64,000 nt of DNA from Verrucomicrobium spinosum DSM 4136 = JCM 18804 (GCF_000172155.1 NZ_ABIZ01000001.1:1612001-1676000); one strand, 5' to 3'. Shown: positions 28,375 to 37,355, numbered from the stretch's first letter. The notes: generated by a model not told the origin, from the sequence alone. Numbers and translations are program-made.

Positions 28375-29967
28375 TCACCCGCGCTCCCTCAGGAACCGCT
28401 CGATCTCCTCGGCCAGGCCCTTGCCGATTCCTTGAACCTTGGCGATCTCTTCCACGGTCGCCTTGCGCAATCTCGTCACGGAGCCGAAGTGCCGCAGCAG
28501 GTTGGCCTTCCTGGTCTGGCTCACCCCCGGGCAGTCATCCAGGATGCTTTCCTCGACCCGGCGGCCGAGCAGCAACTGGTGGTAGCCGTTGGCCCAGCGG
28601 TGGGCTTCATCGCGGATGCGCTGCAGCAGCTTCAGCGCACCGCGATCATGTGGGATCAGCAGCGGTTGCTCCACATCGGGGCGATAGACTTCCTCATTCT
28701 CCTTGGCCAGCCCGATGATGGGCACCTCATGCAGGCCCAGGCGTTGGAGCTCCTTCGTGGCGGAGGAGAGCTGTCCCTTGCCGCCGTCCACGATGATGAG
28801 ATTGGGCAGGGTGACAAACTTGGGGCCCACGCCCTTGGGCTTTTCCTCCTCCAGCCGGCGCATGGCCTCCAGCGGGTTTTCCTGGGAGACGTCGGCGGCG
28901 TCTTCACCCAGCGCGGCCCGGCCCTCCAGCAGAATGCGGGAGTAGCGACGGCGCACCACCTCGCTCATGGCGGCGAAGTCGTTCTGCCCGCTGACGATGC
29001 GGATGCGGTAGCGGCGGTAGTTGGCGTTGTCCGGCGCGCCGTTCTTAAATCGGACCATGCTGGCCACGCAGTGGGCGGTGCCGATGTTGGCGATGTCAAA
29101 GCACTCCATCACCAGCGGGGGCTCCTCCAGGCCCAGATACTCTTGAAGCTCGGCCACATCACGCATGGGATCGATGGTGCTGGAGATGCGGGTGCGGGCC
29201 CCGCGCTCAAAGGTGCGCGTGGGGCGCAGCGTCTTCTTGAAGTCCTCGATCATGTCGCGCAGCTCGGCGGCTTTCTCGAAGTCGAGCCGGGCGGCCGCCT
29301 TCTTCATCTCCTCCTCCAGAGCGGTGACGAGGTCGCGTGATTTGCCTTCGAGGAATTCACACGCGCGGTCAATCCGGGCGCGGTACTCCTCCTGCGTCAC
29401 CCGGCCGATGCACGGGGCGGAGCACTTCTTGATGATGTCGTTGTTGCAGTGCTTGTAGTCGTCTTCATCCGGATTCAGCGGGCGGCAGACGCGCAGGCCG
29501 AACTCCCGGTTCATCCAGTTCAGCGTAGTGCGCAGTGCTCCCGAGTGGGCAAAGGGCCCAAAGTACCGGGCACCGTCGTCCTTCTTCAACCGCGTGAGCG
29601 TGAACCGGGGAAACGGCTCCGCCATCTGCACCTTCACCAGGAGGAAGCGCTTGTCGTCGCGGAAGCTGATGTTGTACTTGGGGCGGAAGTCCTTGATGAG
29701 GCGACCTTCCAGCAGGAGGGCCTCCGGCTCATTGCGCACGAGCTGGGTTTCAAAGTCCCAGATGCTGTCAATGAGCGCCCGCGTTTTGAGATCGGCCTTC
29801 CGTGCGCGGGAGGGCATGAAGTAGCTGCTCAGCCGCTTGCGCAGGTCACGGGCCTTGCCCACGTAGATCACCCGGTTCAGGCGGTCGCGCATGACATAGA
29901 TGCCCGGCAGGTGGGGCACATCATGAAGCCTGGCGTTGAGGTCGGGTTTCTCGCGGGAAAAAGACAT
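28375..29967 (-). CDS. uvrC: excinuclease ABC subunit C
   Basis: Makes both incisions in UvrABC nucleotide-excision repair. The 530-residue protein has the GIY-YIG nuclease (LPGIYVMRDRLNRVIYVGKARDLRKRLSSYF) and the Cys-containing segment KCSAPCIGR. It also has a UVR helical pair (RLDFEKAAELRDMIEDFKKTL), the RNase H-like domain (MECFDIANIGTAHCVASMV... LIIVDGGKGQLSSA) and a C-terminal helix-hairpin-helix (VEEIAKVQGIGKGLAEEIERFL). It is somewhat shorter than the 610-residue E. coli protein, as in many phyla. The start MSFSREKPDLNARLHDVPHLPG at 29967 fits the domain; an upstream ATG at 30078 would overlap divergent DNA. Confidence 0.96.
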   Translation of the reverse strand: MSFSREKPDLNARLHDVPHLPGIYVMRDRLNRVIYVGKARDLRKRLSSYFMPSRARKADLKTRALIDSIWDFETQLVRNEPEALLLEGRLIKDFRPKYNISFRDDKRFLLVKVQMAEPFPRFTLTRLKKDDGARYFGPFAHSGALRTTLNWMNREFGLRVCRPLNPDEDDYKHCNNDIIKKCSAPCIGRVTQEEYRARIDRACEFLEGKSRDLVTALEEEMKKAAARLDFEKAAELRDMIEDFKKTLRPTRTFERGARTRISSTIDPMRDVAELQEYLGLEEPPLVMECFDIANIGTAHCVASMVRFKNGAPDNANYRRYRIRIVSGQNDFAAMSEVVRRRYSRILLEGRAALGEDAADVSQENPLEAMRRLEEEKPKGVGPKFVTLPNLIIVDGGKGQLSSATKELQRLGLHEVPIIGLAKENEEVYRPDVEQPLLIPHDRGALKLLQRIRDEAHRWANGYHQLLLGRRVEESILDDCPGVSQTRKANLLRHFGSVTRLRKATVEEIAKVQGIGKGLAEEIERFLRERG

Positions 29968-30095
29968 GGATGGACCGGTAATGTAACGTGAGCAGCCACC
30001 CGGCGGCAAATTGAGATTGCACCTTGAAGCCGGGTGGAGGAGAATCCACCCACCTGATGGGCGGCAGGCACCGCTCACCTTCTGTGTTACGTTTC

Positions 30096-30503
30096 ATGCC
30101 TCCCTTCCGTCCCAGCATCCGGCATCTTTATCTGCTCGCGCTGTTTCAGCTCGTAGGTGGGCCGCTGGTCATACTGGCGGTGGTCTTCTTCAGCAGGATG
30201 GTGGTTCACCAGACTGCGGAGCACGGCCTGACCGTCGGGGTGGTGAAGGCCAGCCAGAGCGCGGAGTGGCAAAAGGTGGCCTCTGCCTTGAGCGGTGCCT
30301 CCTACGGCCAGCTCCCCTCTGGGAAGAAAGATCCCGTGCCCGTGGTCAAAGATCCCGGTGGCAAGCTGCTCGGGCTCCTGTGGGTGGGCGTCACGCTCCC
30401 TGAGGATCCGCCTATGCCCTGCGACGGCCCCCACCTCTGGGTGCGCCCCCTGATCTCGGCCTGGCCTCATGCGCCGCCCCTGCCACCGCCACGATGCGCG
30501 TGA
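30096..30503 (+). CDS. small exported protein, Cys-less paralogue of the HPCxMC family
   Basis: A 135-residue protein with an N-terminal hydrophobic segment (LYLLALFQLVGGPLVILAVVFF). Its first 60 residues follow the same pattern as the products of 33689, 45325 and 45905 (hydrophobic start, LVGG, then a helix and an RGL/HGL-V-V-A segment). At the position of the FDGxHPCxMC motif, however, it reads SQSAEWQKVA, with no Cys or His. Like its relatives it ends in a proline-rich tail (PPLPPPRCA) and precedes a TonB-dependent receptor, here by 266 bp. Divergent from uvrC. Probably a membrane-anchored periplasmic protein whose metal site was lost or never gained. Function unknown. Confidence 0.65.
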   Translation: MPPFRPSIRHLYLLALFQLVGGPLVILAVVFFSRMVVHQTAEHGLTVGVVKASQSAEWQKVASALSGASYGQLPSGKKDPVPVVKDPGGKLLGLLWVGVTLPEDPPMPCDGPHLWVRPLISAWPHAPPLPPPRCA

Positions 30504-30769
30504 CATTCCCCGCCGGTGAACCGTCGGTGATCGGTGCTTTTTTGCTGAATGCCACCTCCTTCTGCGGAGGGGCTGGAAGAGTGCGTGACAGTGCCCTGCC
30601 CTCGTGAAAGGGCGGGTTCTACGCCCCCCCCATGGCAGTGAAGCGCCCTGCTGACTGACGGCGCATTGGAATCTCGTTCCCCGCCCTGGCCTCGCCTTTG
30701 TGCAGGCAGACCCTCTCGCGACCGATGACCGGGCACACGCGCCCGGACAACGCATCCACTCATTCTCCC

Positions 30770-32932
30770 ATGTCACTTTCCATCCATTCTCGATTTGTTA
30801 TCGCATCATCCCTGGCAGTGGCCATCGCGGCCCCCTTGGCAGGACAGGAAGCCCCCACCGAACTCGACGCCGTCACGGTGGTCGGCAAAGCGGAAGATCT
30901 CCTGGGGGCCGCGCCAGCGGCTTCTGAAGGTCGTGCCAGTTCAGAAGATCTGCTGAGTCGCCCGATCCTGCGCCGGGGCGAGATTCTGGAGACCATACCC
31001 GGCGTCATCATCACCCAGCATGCTGGTGGCGGGAAGGCCAACCAGTATTTCCTGCGCGGCTACAATCTGGACCACGGCACAGACTTCGCCACCAGTCTGG
31101 ATGGGATGCCGCTGAACATGCGCACTCATGCCCATGGCCAGGGTTATACGGATCTCAACGGCGTGATTCCGGAGCTGGTGGAGCGTCTGGACTATGTGAA
31201 GGGTACCTACACCGCCGCCAACGGAGATCTCTCCACCGCGGGCGGTGCGAACTTCCTCCTCTTCAAACATCTGGAACGCAACCAGGCCACCTTTGAGATT
31301 GGGGAGGACAACTACTACCGCGGCCTCATTGCCGGCTCCATCCGCCTGGATACACCTGTGGCTCCGGCGGATGGTGGGGTGGTGAACGCCAAGAATGCCG
31401 GGAAAAACCCGCAGCCCGTGGCTCCGGTGGACCCCGACGTGACGGAGAGCCTGACGTATGCACTGGAGTACAACACCTATGATGGCCCCTGGGTGCTCCC
31501 GGAGGACTTTGAGCGCTGGAACGGGCTGCTGCGTTATTTCAAAGGTGATGAAGACAACTGGTTCACCGCCACGCTCATGGGCTACCACGGTGAGTGGCGC
31601 TCCAGTGACCAGATCCCCCAGAGGGCCGTGAAGGACGGCCGGATTGACCGGCTTGGCACTGTGGATCCGACGACGGGTGGACACTCCCAGCGCTACAGTT
31701 TGAATCTGGCCTTCCAGACGACGGAGGGCGATGTCGTCACCACCGGGAATGTGTACGGCATCCACTATGATCTGGACCTGTACTCGAACTTTACTTATTT
31801 CCTCGACTATCCGGATCGCGGGGATCAGTTCCAGCAGAAGGAAGAGCGGTGGATCATCGGCGGCAATCTGGCCCGCACTTGGAAGAACCAGGAGTTCTTT
31901 GGCACTCCGGCGGACTATACGCTTGGCTTCCAGACGCGGCATGATCTGATCGACCCCATCGGCCTCTATCGCACGGAGGCGCGCCGGCGATTTGCCACGG
32001 TGCGGGAGGACGAGGTGTATGAGAGCAGCTACAGCGTGTACGCAGACAGCACCGCCCGCTGGACGGACTGGTTCCGCACGAACATCGGCGTGCGCGGGGA
32101 TGTGTTCTACTTCGACACCTCACAGAGCACCCTGGCGGCCAACGAAGGCTCTGAGTGGGACGGCATCGTCAGCCCGAAATTCAGCGCCATCTTCGGCCCG
32201 TGGCAGGAGACGGAGCTCTATCTCAACTACGGCATGGGCTTCCACAGCAACGATGCGCGTGGGGTGAACACGGTGGTGGATCCCAACAGTGGGGATCGCG
32301 TGAACAAGGTGGATCCGCTGGTCCGTACGATGGGGGGAGAGATCGGCGTGCGCACCCAGGTGGTGCCGCACCTCACCAGCACGCTGGCCCTCTTCTGGCT
32401 GGAGAGCGATAGCGAGCTCGTGTACATTGGCGATGCCGGTGCCAATGAGGCGGGTCCCGGGTCCCGGCGGTATGGCATTGAGTTTGCCAACTACTGGCGT
32501 CCGGTGCGCTGGTTCAGTCTGGATGCGGAGATCGCGATCACCCACGCACGCTTCACAGACGCTGGTGATGAAGACCACATCCCGGGGAGCATTCCCTTCA
32601 TGTTCAGCGGCGGGATGACGCTCGGCGCGCATGCGGAAGACGAAGGTTTCTTCGCCACCCTGCGGGCACGGGCCTTTGACCGCCGTCCCCTCATTGAGGA
32701 CAACAGCGTGAAAGGCAAGTCCAGCTTCTTGGTGAATGCCGGGGTGGGTTATCGCAAGGCCAACTGGGAGGCGGCGGTGGAGTGTCTCAACCTCTTCGAC
32801 CGGGAGGACAATGACATCGAGTACTCCTACACAAGCCGTCTGCGGAACGAGGGGCCGGAAGGCTATGATGACGTGCACCTGCACCCTACGGAGCCCAGGA
32901 CGTTTCGGTTGAGGGTGACGTATCGGTTCTAG
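30770..32932 (+). CDS. TonB-dependent outer-membrane receptor
   Basis: A 720-residue receptor with a signal peptide (MSLSIHSRFVIASSLAVAIAAPLAGQ). The plug domain contains SRPILRRGEILETIPGVIITQHAGGGKANQYFLRGYNLDHGTDFA and GGANFLLF, and the beta-barrel ends in FRLRVTYRF with a terminal Phe. The plug begins with a TonB-box-like ELDAVTVVGKAE. HAGGGKANQYFLRGYNLDHGTDFA and MPLNMRTHAHGQGYTDLNG resemble receptors often annotated as copper or other-metal transporters rather than siderophore receptors; this is a weak inference. The His/Met content of the plug loop (MPLNMRTHAHGQG) would suit a soft metal. Follows the Cys-less small paralogue. Confidence 0.92.
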   Translation: MSLSIHSRFVIASSLAVAIAAPLAGQEAPTELDAVTVVGKAEDLLGAAPAASEGRASSEDLLSRPILRRGEILETIPGVIITQHAGGGKANQYFLRGYNLDHGTDFATSLDGMPLNMRTHAHGQGYTDLNGVIPELVERLDYVKGTYTAANGDLSTAGGANFLLFKHLERNQATFEIGEDNYYRGLIAGSIRLDTPVAPADGGVVNAKNAGKNPQPVAPVDPDVTESLTYALEYNTYDGPWVLPEDFERWNGLLRYFKGDEDNWFTATLMGYHGEWRSSDQIPQRAVKDGRIDRLGTVDPTTGGHSQRYSLNLAFQTTEGDVVTTGNVYGIHYDLDLYSNFTYFLDYPDRGDQFQQKEERWIIGGNLARTWKNQEFFGTPADYTLGFQTRHDLIDPIGLYRTEARRRFATVREDEVYESSYSVYADSTARWTDWFRTNIGVRGDVFYFDTSQSTLAANEGSEWDGIVSPKFSAIFGPWQETELYLNYGMGFHSNDARGVNTVVDPNSGDRVNKVDPLVRTMGGEIGVRTQVVPHLTSTLALFWLESDSELVYIGDAGANEAGPGSRRYGIEFANYWRPVRWFSLDAEIAITHARFTDAGDEDHIPGSIPFMFSGGMTLGAHAEDEGFFATLRARAFDRRPLIEDNSVKGKSSFLVNAGVGYRKANWEAAVECLNLFDREDNDIEYSYTSRLRNEGPEGYDDVHLHPTEPRTFRLRVTYRF

Positions 32933-33009
32933 GAGTTGGTGAGAGGGAGGCTTGAAATGGCAAACTTCAAACTTCAACGATCAAACCACAAGGTGGCATG
33001 GCCGCAGGG

Positions 33010-33390
33010 TAAAGGAGGCGGGGTCTCCGGCCCCGCGGTCTGTGGGGTGGGCGGAGCGGGGGAGCGGATCAAGGGACGCTTGGTGTGTGAGCGGGGCTGG
33101 GAACCCCCGCCTCCTGTACCCACGAACAAGCGACGAGGTGACTTGGCCGCGGGTTAAAGGAGGCGGGGTCTCCGGCCCCGCGGTCTGTGGTGTGGGCGGA
33201 GCGGGGGGGGGGATCGTGGGACGTTTGGTGCGTGAGCGGGGCTGGGAACCCCCGCCTCCTTTACTTACGATCAAACCACAAGGTGGCATGGCCGCGGAAT
33301 ACAGGAGGCGGGGTCTCCGGCCCCGCGGTCTGTTGGGTGAGCGGAGCGGGAAGGGGATCAAGGGACGCTTGGTGAGTGAGCCGGTCAGAA
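33010..33390. repeat. three units of the ggaggcggggtctccggccc palindrome family
   Basis: The palindrome ggaggcggggtctccggccc, extended by cgcgg, appears near 33012, 33157 and 33303 (about 146-bp period). Between copies lies a facing element, gcggggctgggaacccccgc with a cctcct end, so the layout is again alternating inverted pairs. Spacers include aaccacaaggtggcatggcc. Confidence 0.85.
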
Positions 33391-33647
33391 CAACCGGACT
33401 ACGCCCGTAGCGACCTCACATGGTCAGAACTCAAGTCTTGAGTCTTTCGTCTTCCAGTCTTGTGTCTCCCGCGCAGCGGGTCGAGAGCGGCAAAATGTCG
33501 CACCGCACTACCGCACTACCGTATTTCGGTGTCACCTGCACTACAGCCTGACAGACAACCTTCGTCACCTGTTATGCCATTAGTAGTTGAATAGAACCCG
33601 CCTCTGTCCATGGCGTTCCTGGAAGGCATGGAGCGTCAAACTTCCGG

Positions 33648-33653
33648 TTGACG
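33648..33653 (+). promoter_or_regulatory. candidate -35 (TTGACG) for the HPCPMC gene
   Basis: TTGACG lies 41 bases upstream of the GTG start. The two other intact paralogues have TTGACA or TTGACG 38-39 bases upstream of their starts, suggesting transcription beginning at or next to the start codon. Confidence 0.45.
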
Positions 33654-33688
33654 GAGGAAGTGCCTCACATGATGGTGCATAACTTGTC

Positions 33689-34093
33689 GTGAAGCGTTCT
33701 CTGCAATCATTGCTGTGCCTGATTGCCGCCCTGCATCTTGTGGGCGGGCATTGGGGCGTCATGCAGATGATTGCCTGGGCGCAGATGTTGCGGGACTACT
33801 CGCAAGACCGCGGTGTGGCGGTGGCGGTGATGGATACCTTTAATGGAGAACATCCCTGCCCCATGTGTGACAAGATCAAGGCGGGCCGGGCTCAGGAGGA
33901 GCAGCAGAAGCCCGCTTCATTGCCCAAGGCAGACCAGCCGGCGATCTGGCTGGTTGCCTCCAAAGTGGTACAGGATCTGCCCGCGTCTCCGTGGGCCACA
34001 AGCAAGGTGCAGGCGGCATTCGCCGAACCACGGCAGCTTGCTGCACAGTATGATGCCGGGCCGGCCACGCCGCCGCCACGAGCTGGCATCTAA
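33689..34093 (+). CDS. small exported HPCxMC-motif protein (HPCPMC)
   Basis: A 134-residue protein with a GTG start, chosen because it aligns VKR/MKR with its paralogues. A hydrophobic signal (SLLCLIAALHLVGGHWGVMQMIAW) is followed by YSQDRGVAVAVMDTFNGEHPCPMCDKI, a charged helix and a Pro/Ala-rich tail ending PPPRAGI. The HPCPMC motif offers His, two Cys and a nearby Met as ligands and is the family signature. A copper-binding periplasmic role is inferred from the downstream cytochrome/SCO1 cluster and from similarity in plan to DUF2946-like proteins; it is not proven. No Shine-Dalgarno is seen. A short upstream frame starting at 33669 ends in TGA overlapping the GTG. Confidence 0.78.
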   Translation: MKRSLQSLLCLIAALHLVGGHWGVMQMIAWAQMLRDYSQDRGVAVAVMDTFNGEHPCPMCDKIKAGRAQEEQQKPASLPKADQPAIWLVASKVVQDLPASPWATSKVQAAFAEPRQLAAQYDAGPATPPPRAGI

Positions 34094-34461
34094 CCTCCTG
34101 TTTTGCAGATCCTTGCGAGGCCTCAGCCGGTAACCTCAGATGGTGTGACCGCGCCTTCTGCCACGGGCAGAGGGGTGCAACATGGCCATGTGGCGGTCGT
34201 TGGTGACCTGGTCCCTGCATGAAGAGTGATGGTTCACGCCATTCCTTTCATGCCGCCATCGCGGTGGACTGCCAGACAGGATAGAAACGCCCTCTTAACG
34301 CGCCCGATCATTTCTCCGGTCTGCCTCTGTGTGTGGCCGGAGGGGCGTGCGTGCTCAGTTACCCTGGACCGCCCGGGCCTCTTCCGCCCCAGGCCTCATC
34401 ATGTCCATGGCCGATTGCTGCCTTCCTTGTTACATCCAACCCCTCATGCCCTTAGTTTGAT
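34094..34461. other. intergenic leader before the cytochrome cluster
   Basis: A 368-bp gap without a gene. It has small hairpins such as tctgccacgggcaga but no recognisable riboswitch. The end, cttagtttgatatgtattgc, is locally AT-rich and may include the promoter of the cytochrome c gene. Confidence 0.5.
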
Positions 34462-34950
34462 ATGTATTGCAAAAACTTTCTTGTTCCTTGTTTGACCGCC
34501 CTTTCCCTTGGTCTCGCCACTGCTGCCTCACACGCCCAGGATGCGGCGCTGGAGGCTCAGAAACAGGCTGGCCAGCAAGTGTACTCCATGGTCTGCTTTG
34601 CCTGCCACCAGCCCACAGGAGCAGGGATTCCCGGCATGTTCCCGCCGCTTGCGGGCTCGGACTGGGTCTCGGCAAAGAAACCGGACCGCCTGATCCGCAT
34701 GGTCATTCACGGCATCACCGGGCCCATCTCCGTGAACGGCAAGCCCTTCCCCACCCCCGCACCCATCATGCCTCCGCAGGGGACTCTGAGTGATGAACAG
34801 ATCGCCAATGTCCTCACCTACGTGCGCACGGCCTTTGGCAACACTGCTTCCGCAGTCTCGGCTGCGGAGGTGAAAGCCGTTCGCACGGCGGAAGCTGCGC
34901 GAACCTCACCCTGGACCGAGGCGGAACTTCTGAAGATTGCAGTGGAGTAA
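34462..34950 (+). CDS. c-type cytochrome, single heme
   Basis: A 162-residue exported class I cytochrome c. The signal peptide (NFLVPCLTALSLGLATAASHA) precedes a single CFACH heme site (about residue 45). The domain continues GIPGMFPPLAGSDWV, GITGPISVNGKPF and the axial-Met region PAPIMPPQGTLSDEQIANVLTYVRTAFGN. This pattern is common in small electron-transfer cytochromes linked to copper nitrite reductases and dehydrogenases. It heads a run of eight plus-strand genes to 41563 and is separated from the next by 4 bp, so co-transcription is likely. Confidence 0.9.
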   Translation: MYCKNFLVPCLTALSLGLATAASHAQDAALEAQKQAGQQVYSMVCFACHQPTGAGIPGMFPPLAGSDWVSAKKPDRLIRMVIHGITGPISVNGKPFPTPAPIMPPQGTLSDEQIANVLTYVRTAFGNTASAVSAAEVKAVRTAEAARTSPWTEAELLKIAVE

Positions 34951-34954
34951 CGTC

Positions 34955-35686
34955 ATGAGCACAAACGAAAAACCAGAAGGGGAGGCCGGAGTGGGAAAAG
35001 GAGGGTGGATTCATCTGCTCACTCTCTTTTTTGCCTCTGTCGTGGCGCTGTTCGCGGCCAGCGCCGGGCTGGTGCTTGCTGCCGGCGGTCTGCAGCACAG
35101 CCTTGGCCTGGCCGGGGCTTCGCAGCCACCGCCACCGGCGAAAGGCACTTCTGACCAAGGACGGGCCGGCGCGCCCACGCTCGTGTCTGAAGCTCCAGCC
35201 GCCCAGGCGGGCGGCCCCGGCGCGGCAGCAGCAGGGGTGAATCCGCAGGTCATGGCGGAGGGGCAGAAGATCTATGCAGGCTCCTGCATGGCATGCCACC
35301 AGGCGACTGGCCAGGGCGTCCCCAACGTCTTTCCTCCTCTGGTCAACAGCGACTGGGTTTGCAACGAGGACGCAGACTGCGCCATCGCCGTCGTGCTGTG
35401 TGGATTGCAGGGGCCCATTGAAGTGAACGGCAAGCCGTTTTCCTCACCCATGATCATGCCTCCGCATGGGGCGATGCTGGATGATGCGAAGATCGCCGCG
35501 GTTCTTACCTATGTGCGCAACGCCTGGGGCCATGCCGGCTCTGAGGTGCCCGCCACCCGCGTGGCGGCGCTGCGTGCCAAGTTCAAGGAACGCACCGCTC
35601 TCTGGACCCAGGCAGAGGTGCATGGCGCCGTGCATGGCGCTGCCTCCCAGCCCCACCCTGCCAAAGCCGATGGGCCGGTCAAGTAA
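34955..35686 (+). CDS. membrane-anchored c-type cytochrome
   Basis: A 243-residue protein with one N-terminal membrane helix (IHLLTLFFASVVALFAASAGLVLAAGG), an Ala/Pro-rich linker, and a cytochrome c domain with the heme site CMACH. FPPLVNSDWV, GLQGPIEVNGKPF and SPMIMPPHGAMLDDAKIAAVLTYVRNAWGH mirror the preceding cytochrome. Two extra Cys (CNEDADC) flank an insertion in the heme pocket loop. The ATG at 34955 follows the previous stop by 4 bp. The tail is His/Ala-rich. The gene overlaps the next by 17 bp, indicating tight translational coupling. Confidence 0.9.
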   Translation: MSTNEKPEGEAGVGKGGWIHLLTLFFASVVALFAASAGLVLAAGGLQHSLGLAGASQPPPPAKGTSDQGRAGAPTLVSEAPAAQAGGPGAAAAGVNPQVMAEGQKIYAGSCMACHQATGQGVPNVFPPLVNSDWVCNEDADCAIAVVLCGLQGPIEVNGKPFSSPMIMPPHGAMLDDAKIAAVLTYVRNAWGHAGSEVPATRVAALRAKFKERTALWTQAEVHGAVHGAASQPHPAKADGPVK

Positions 35687-36221
35687 CCTCAAGGTTCCAC
35701 CGGGATCCTTCTCACGCGCCTGGTTCCTGGTGGGCGCGGCGGGGGCGCTGCTGTTTGCCCATGCCCCGCTGCCGGAGGATCAGGACGGCAGGCCCGGGGC
35801 CCTGCACCCGCTGGTGCCCAGCCTCGTCTATGATCAAGCGTGCTGCCAGTGCCACGGGGCCGAGGGGCGCGGCGTGCCGCCGTGGGTGGGGCCCTTTCCG
35901 GCGCGCCGTATGAGGGAAGCCAACTCCACCGGGTGGAGCATCGCGGTGGTGTTGCAGGGGTGCAGCCTTGCGAATCCCCAGGCCCCGGGAGGGGCCCGGG
36001 TCATGCCCGCCATGGGGGCGTGGTTGAATGATGCTCAGATTGCCGAGGCGCTCACTTTTGTGCGCGTCGGCCTCTGCGGTGCCGGCTCCGAGGTGTCCCC
36101 GGACGCCGTTGCCTCCTGGCGCGGGCGCGCCGGGGGGCGGCGGGAGCCGTGGACACGTGATGCATTTCATCGAACCTTTGGGGGTGCGGCAGCCACCCTT
36201 GCCCAGGACGACCACCCATGA
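35670..36221 (+). CDS. c-type cytochrome, diverged third copy
   Basis: A 183-residue protein. An N-terminal hydrophobic stretch (AWFLVGAAGALLFAHAPL) anchors or exports it, followed by the heme site CCQCH. The distal region is VVLQGCSLANPQAPGGARVMPAMGAWLNDAQIAEALTFVRVGLCGAGSEV, homologous to the two previous cytochromes but more diverged, with ARVMPAMG supplying the Met ligand. The ATG at 35670 overlaps the preceding gene by 17 bp. It overlaps the SCO1 gene by ATGA, so the four genes are translationally coupled. Confidence 0.85.
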   Translation: MGRSSNLKVPPGSFSRAWFLVGAAGALLFAHAPLPEDQDGRPGALHPLVPSLVYDQACCQCHGAEGRGVPPWVGPFPARRMREANSTGWSIAVVLQGCSLANPQAPGGARVMPAMGAWLNDAQIAEALTFVRVGLCGAGSEVSPDAVASWRGRAGGRREPWTRDAFHRTFGGAAATLAQDDHP

Positions 36222-36928
36222 ACAAGCCTGAATTGTCCCCCACCACCGGTCCGCAGAGCGTTCCCTTCCGCCCATGGAAGTTCTGGACCGCCATCGTCTG
36301 CCTTTGCGCCCTGCTGGCAGGCATCTTCTGGTGGATGAATCGTACGCTGCAGCGCGGAACCCGTGCTTCCGAGCCTCTGCCCCGCTATCTGCGGGTGGCG
36401 GAGACCTTGCAGGCGGTCGAGCGTGATGGCAGGGAGGTGAGCTCCGCCTCGCTGGACGGCAAGGTGCGCCTGTTTGCCTGCCTCTACACCGTGTGTCCGC
36501 ATGGGTGTGCCGCCGTGATGGGGCAGATGAAAAAACTGCATGAGGCTCACGGCAACCGCCCGGACTTCCAACAGGTCTCCATCACTGTGGTGCCGGATCG
36601 TGACACCCCCGAGCTGCTCACCGCCTTTGCTGAAGGCATGGGGGCCGGGCAGTCCTCGTCGTGGTGGTTCCTCACCGGGCGCCAGTCTGCGCTCTGGGAT
36701 TTCATGAGCAAGGGGCTGGGCATGGCTCCGCCGGTGCCCATCCCGCCGGATGAACGGCTCAACCCGCTGGACTTGTATGCGCATGACCTGCGCATCGTGC
36801 TGGTGGATCGCAAAGGTTGGGTTCGCGGTTATTACGAAGTCTTCCATCCCCAGCCGGAGATAGCCTCCCTCATCTGTGAGCGTCTGGCGGAGGATGTGAG
36901 CCGCCTCCTGGACGACCCAGACCTTTAA
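36218..36928 (+). CDS. SCO1/SenC/PrrC-family protein
   Basis: A 236-residue membrane-anchored thioredoxin-fold protein. One N-terminal helix (FWTAIVCLCALLAGIFWW) is followed by the SCO domain with the copper-binding CxxxC in YTVCPHGCAAVMGQM and the distal His in LDLYAHDLRIVLVD. SCO proteins deliver copper to the CuA site of cytochrome oxidase or act as periplasmic thiol/copper sensors. No cox genes are present here, so a partner among the neighbouring cytochromes is inferred. Its start overlaps the previous stop (ATGA). Confidence 0.92.
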   Translation: MNKPELSPTTGPQSVPFRPWKFWTAIVCLCALLAGIFWWMNRTLQRGTRASEPLPRYLRVAETLQAVERDGREVSSASLDGKVRLFACLYTVCPHGCAAVMGQMKKLHEAHGNRPDFQQVSITVVPDRDTPELLTAFAEGMGAGQSSSWWFLTGRQSALWDFMSKGLGMAPPVPIPPDERLNPLDLYAHDLRIVLVDRKGWVRGYYEVFHPQPEIASLICERLAEDVSRLLDDPDL

Positions 36929-36986
36929 CCCGCCTGTCTGCCCCACGTCATCATCCGCCCCTGAACCTGAAAACCTGATCCCTGCC

Positions 36987-37355
36987 ATGAACACCCAAAC
37001 CAAACTCACCCTCTCCCGCCCGTTGGCGTCCACAAGCCATTGGCTCCTCGCCGCATGGATGATCGTCCTGGCCCTGCTGCCGCAGGGTGGGCTGCGCGCC
37101 GGGGAGAAGCCTGTTTACATCTATGAAGGCCGGATCTCCGGTGTCTATTGCAGCGCCTGCTCTGCCAAGGTCAAGGCGGCGCTGGGCAGGCTGGATGGAG
37201 TGTCCAAGGTCAAGATCACCGCCGCAGAAGAGCTGGGCGTGCAGGCGTTGCAGGTGCTCTCCACCTCCCCTGGACTTACGAAGGAGGCTGCCATCGCCGC
37301 CCTGGGGACGTCGGCCAAGGAGTTCACCATCCTGCAGTTCAGCCGCAAGCCGTGA
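36987..37355 (+). CDS. exported HMA-like metal-binding protein
   Basis: A 122-residue protein with a signal peptide (LLAAWMIVLALLPQGGLRAG) followed by a ferredoxin-like heavy-metal-associated domain. The loop GVYCSACSAKVKAAL carries the CxxC and the following basic helix, and LDGVSKVKITAAEE is the matching second strand. Such domains bind Cu(I) or Hg(II) and hand them on. The canonical GMTCxxC is altered to GVYCSAC. It sits 58 bp after SCO1 and just before the Met/His-rich barrel, reinforcing a copper theme. Confidence 0.82.
   Translation: MNTQTKLTLSRPLASTSHWLLAAWMIVLALLPQGGLRAGEKPVYIYEGRISGVYCSACSAKVKAALGRLDGVSKVKITAAEELGVQALQVLSTSPGLTKEAAIAALGTSAKEFTILQFSRKP

Larger units (their letters stand above)
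32933..33688. other. gene-free region with a third REP-like family
   Basis: The first 450 bp hold three copies of a palindrome-rich unit. The remainder (33416-33640) has short agtctt/gtgtct phrases reminiscent of the gacaccagac repeat, and then the promoter zone of the small HPCPMC gene. No coding frame is credible. Confidence 0.7.

Noticed and set aside
27914-28435. A 173-codon open frame between thrS and uvrC
   Set aside because: It is Arg/Pro-rich, runs into the uvrC antisense strand and crosses hairpin sequences; nothing resembles a domain.
30504-30769. Cobalamin riboswitch upstream of the TonB receptor
   Set aside because: A catggcagtgaagcgccctg phrase is suggestive, but no B12 box or the surrounding conserved core could be found.
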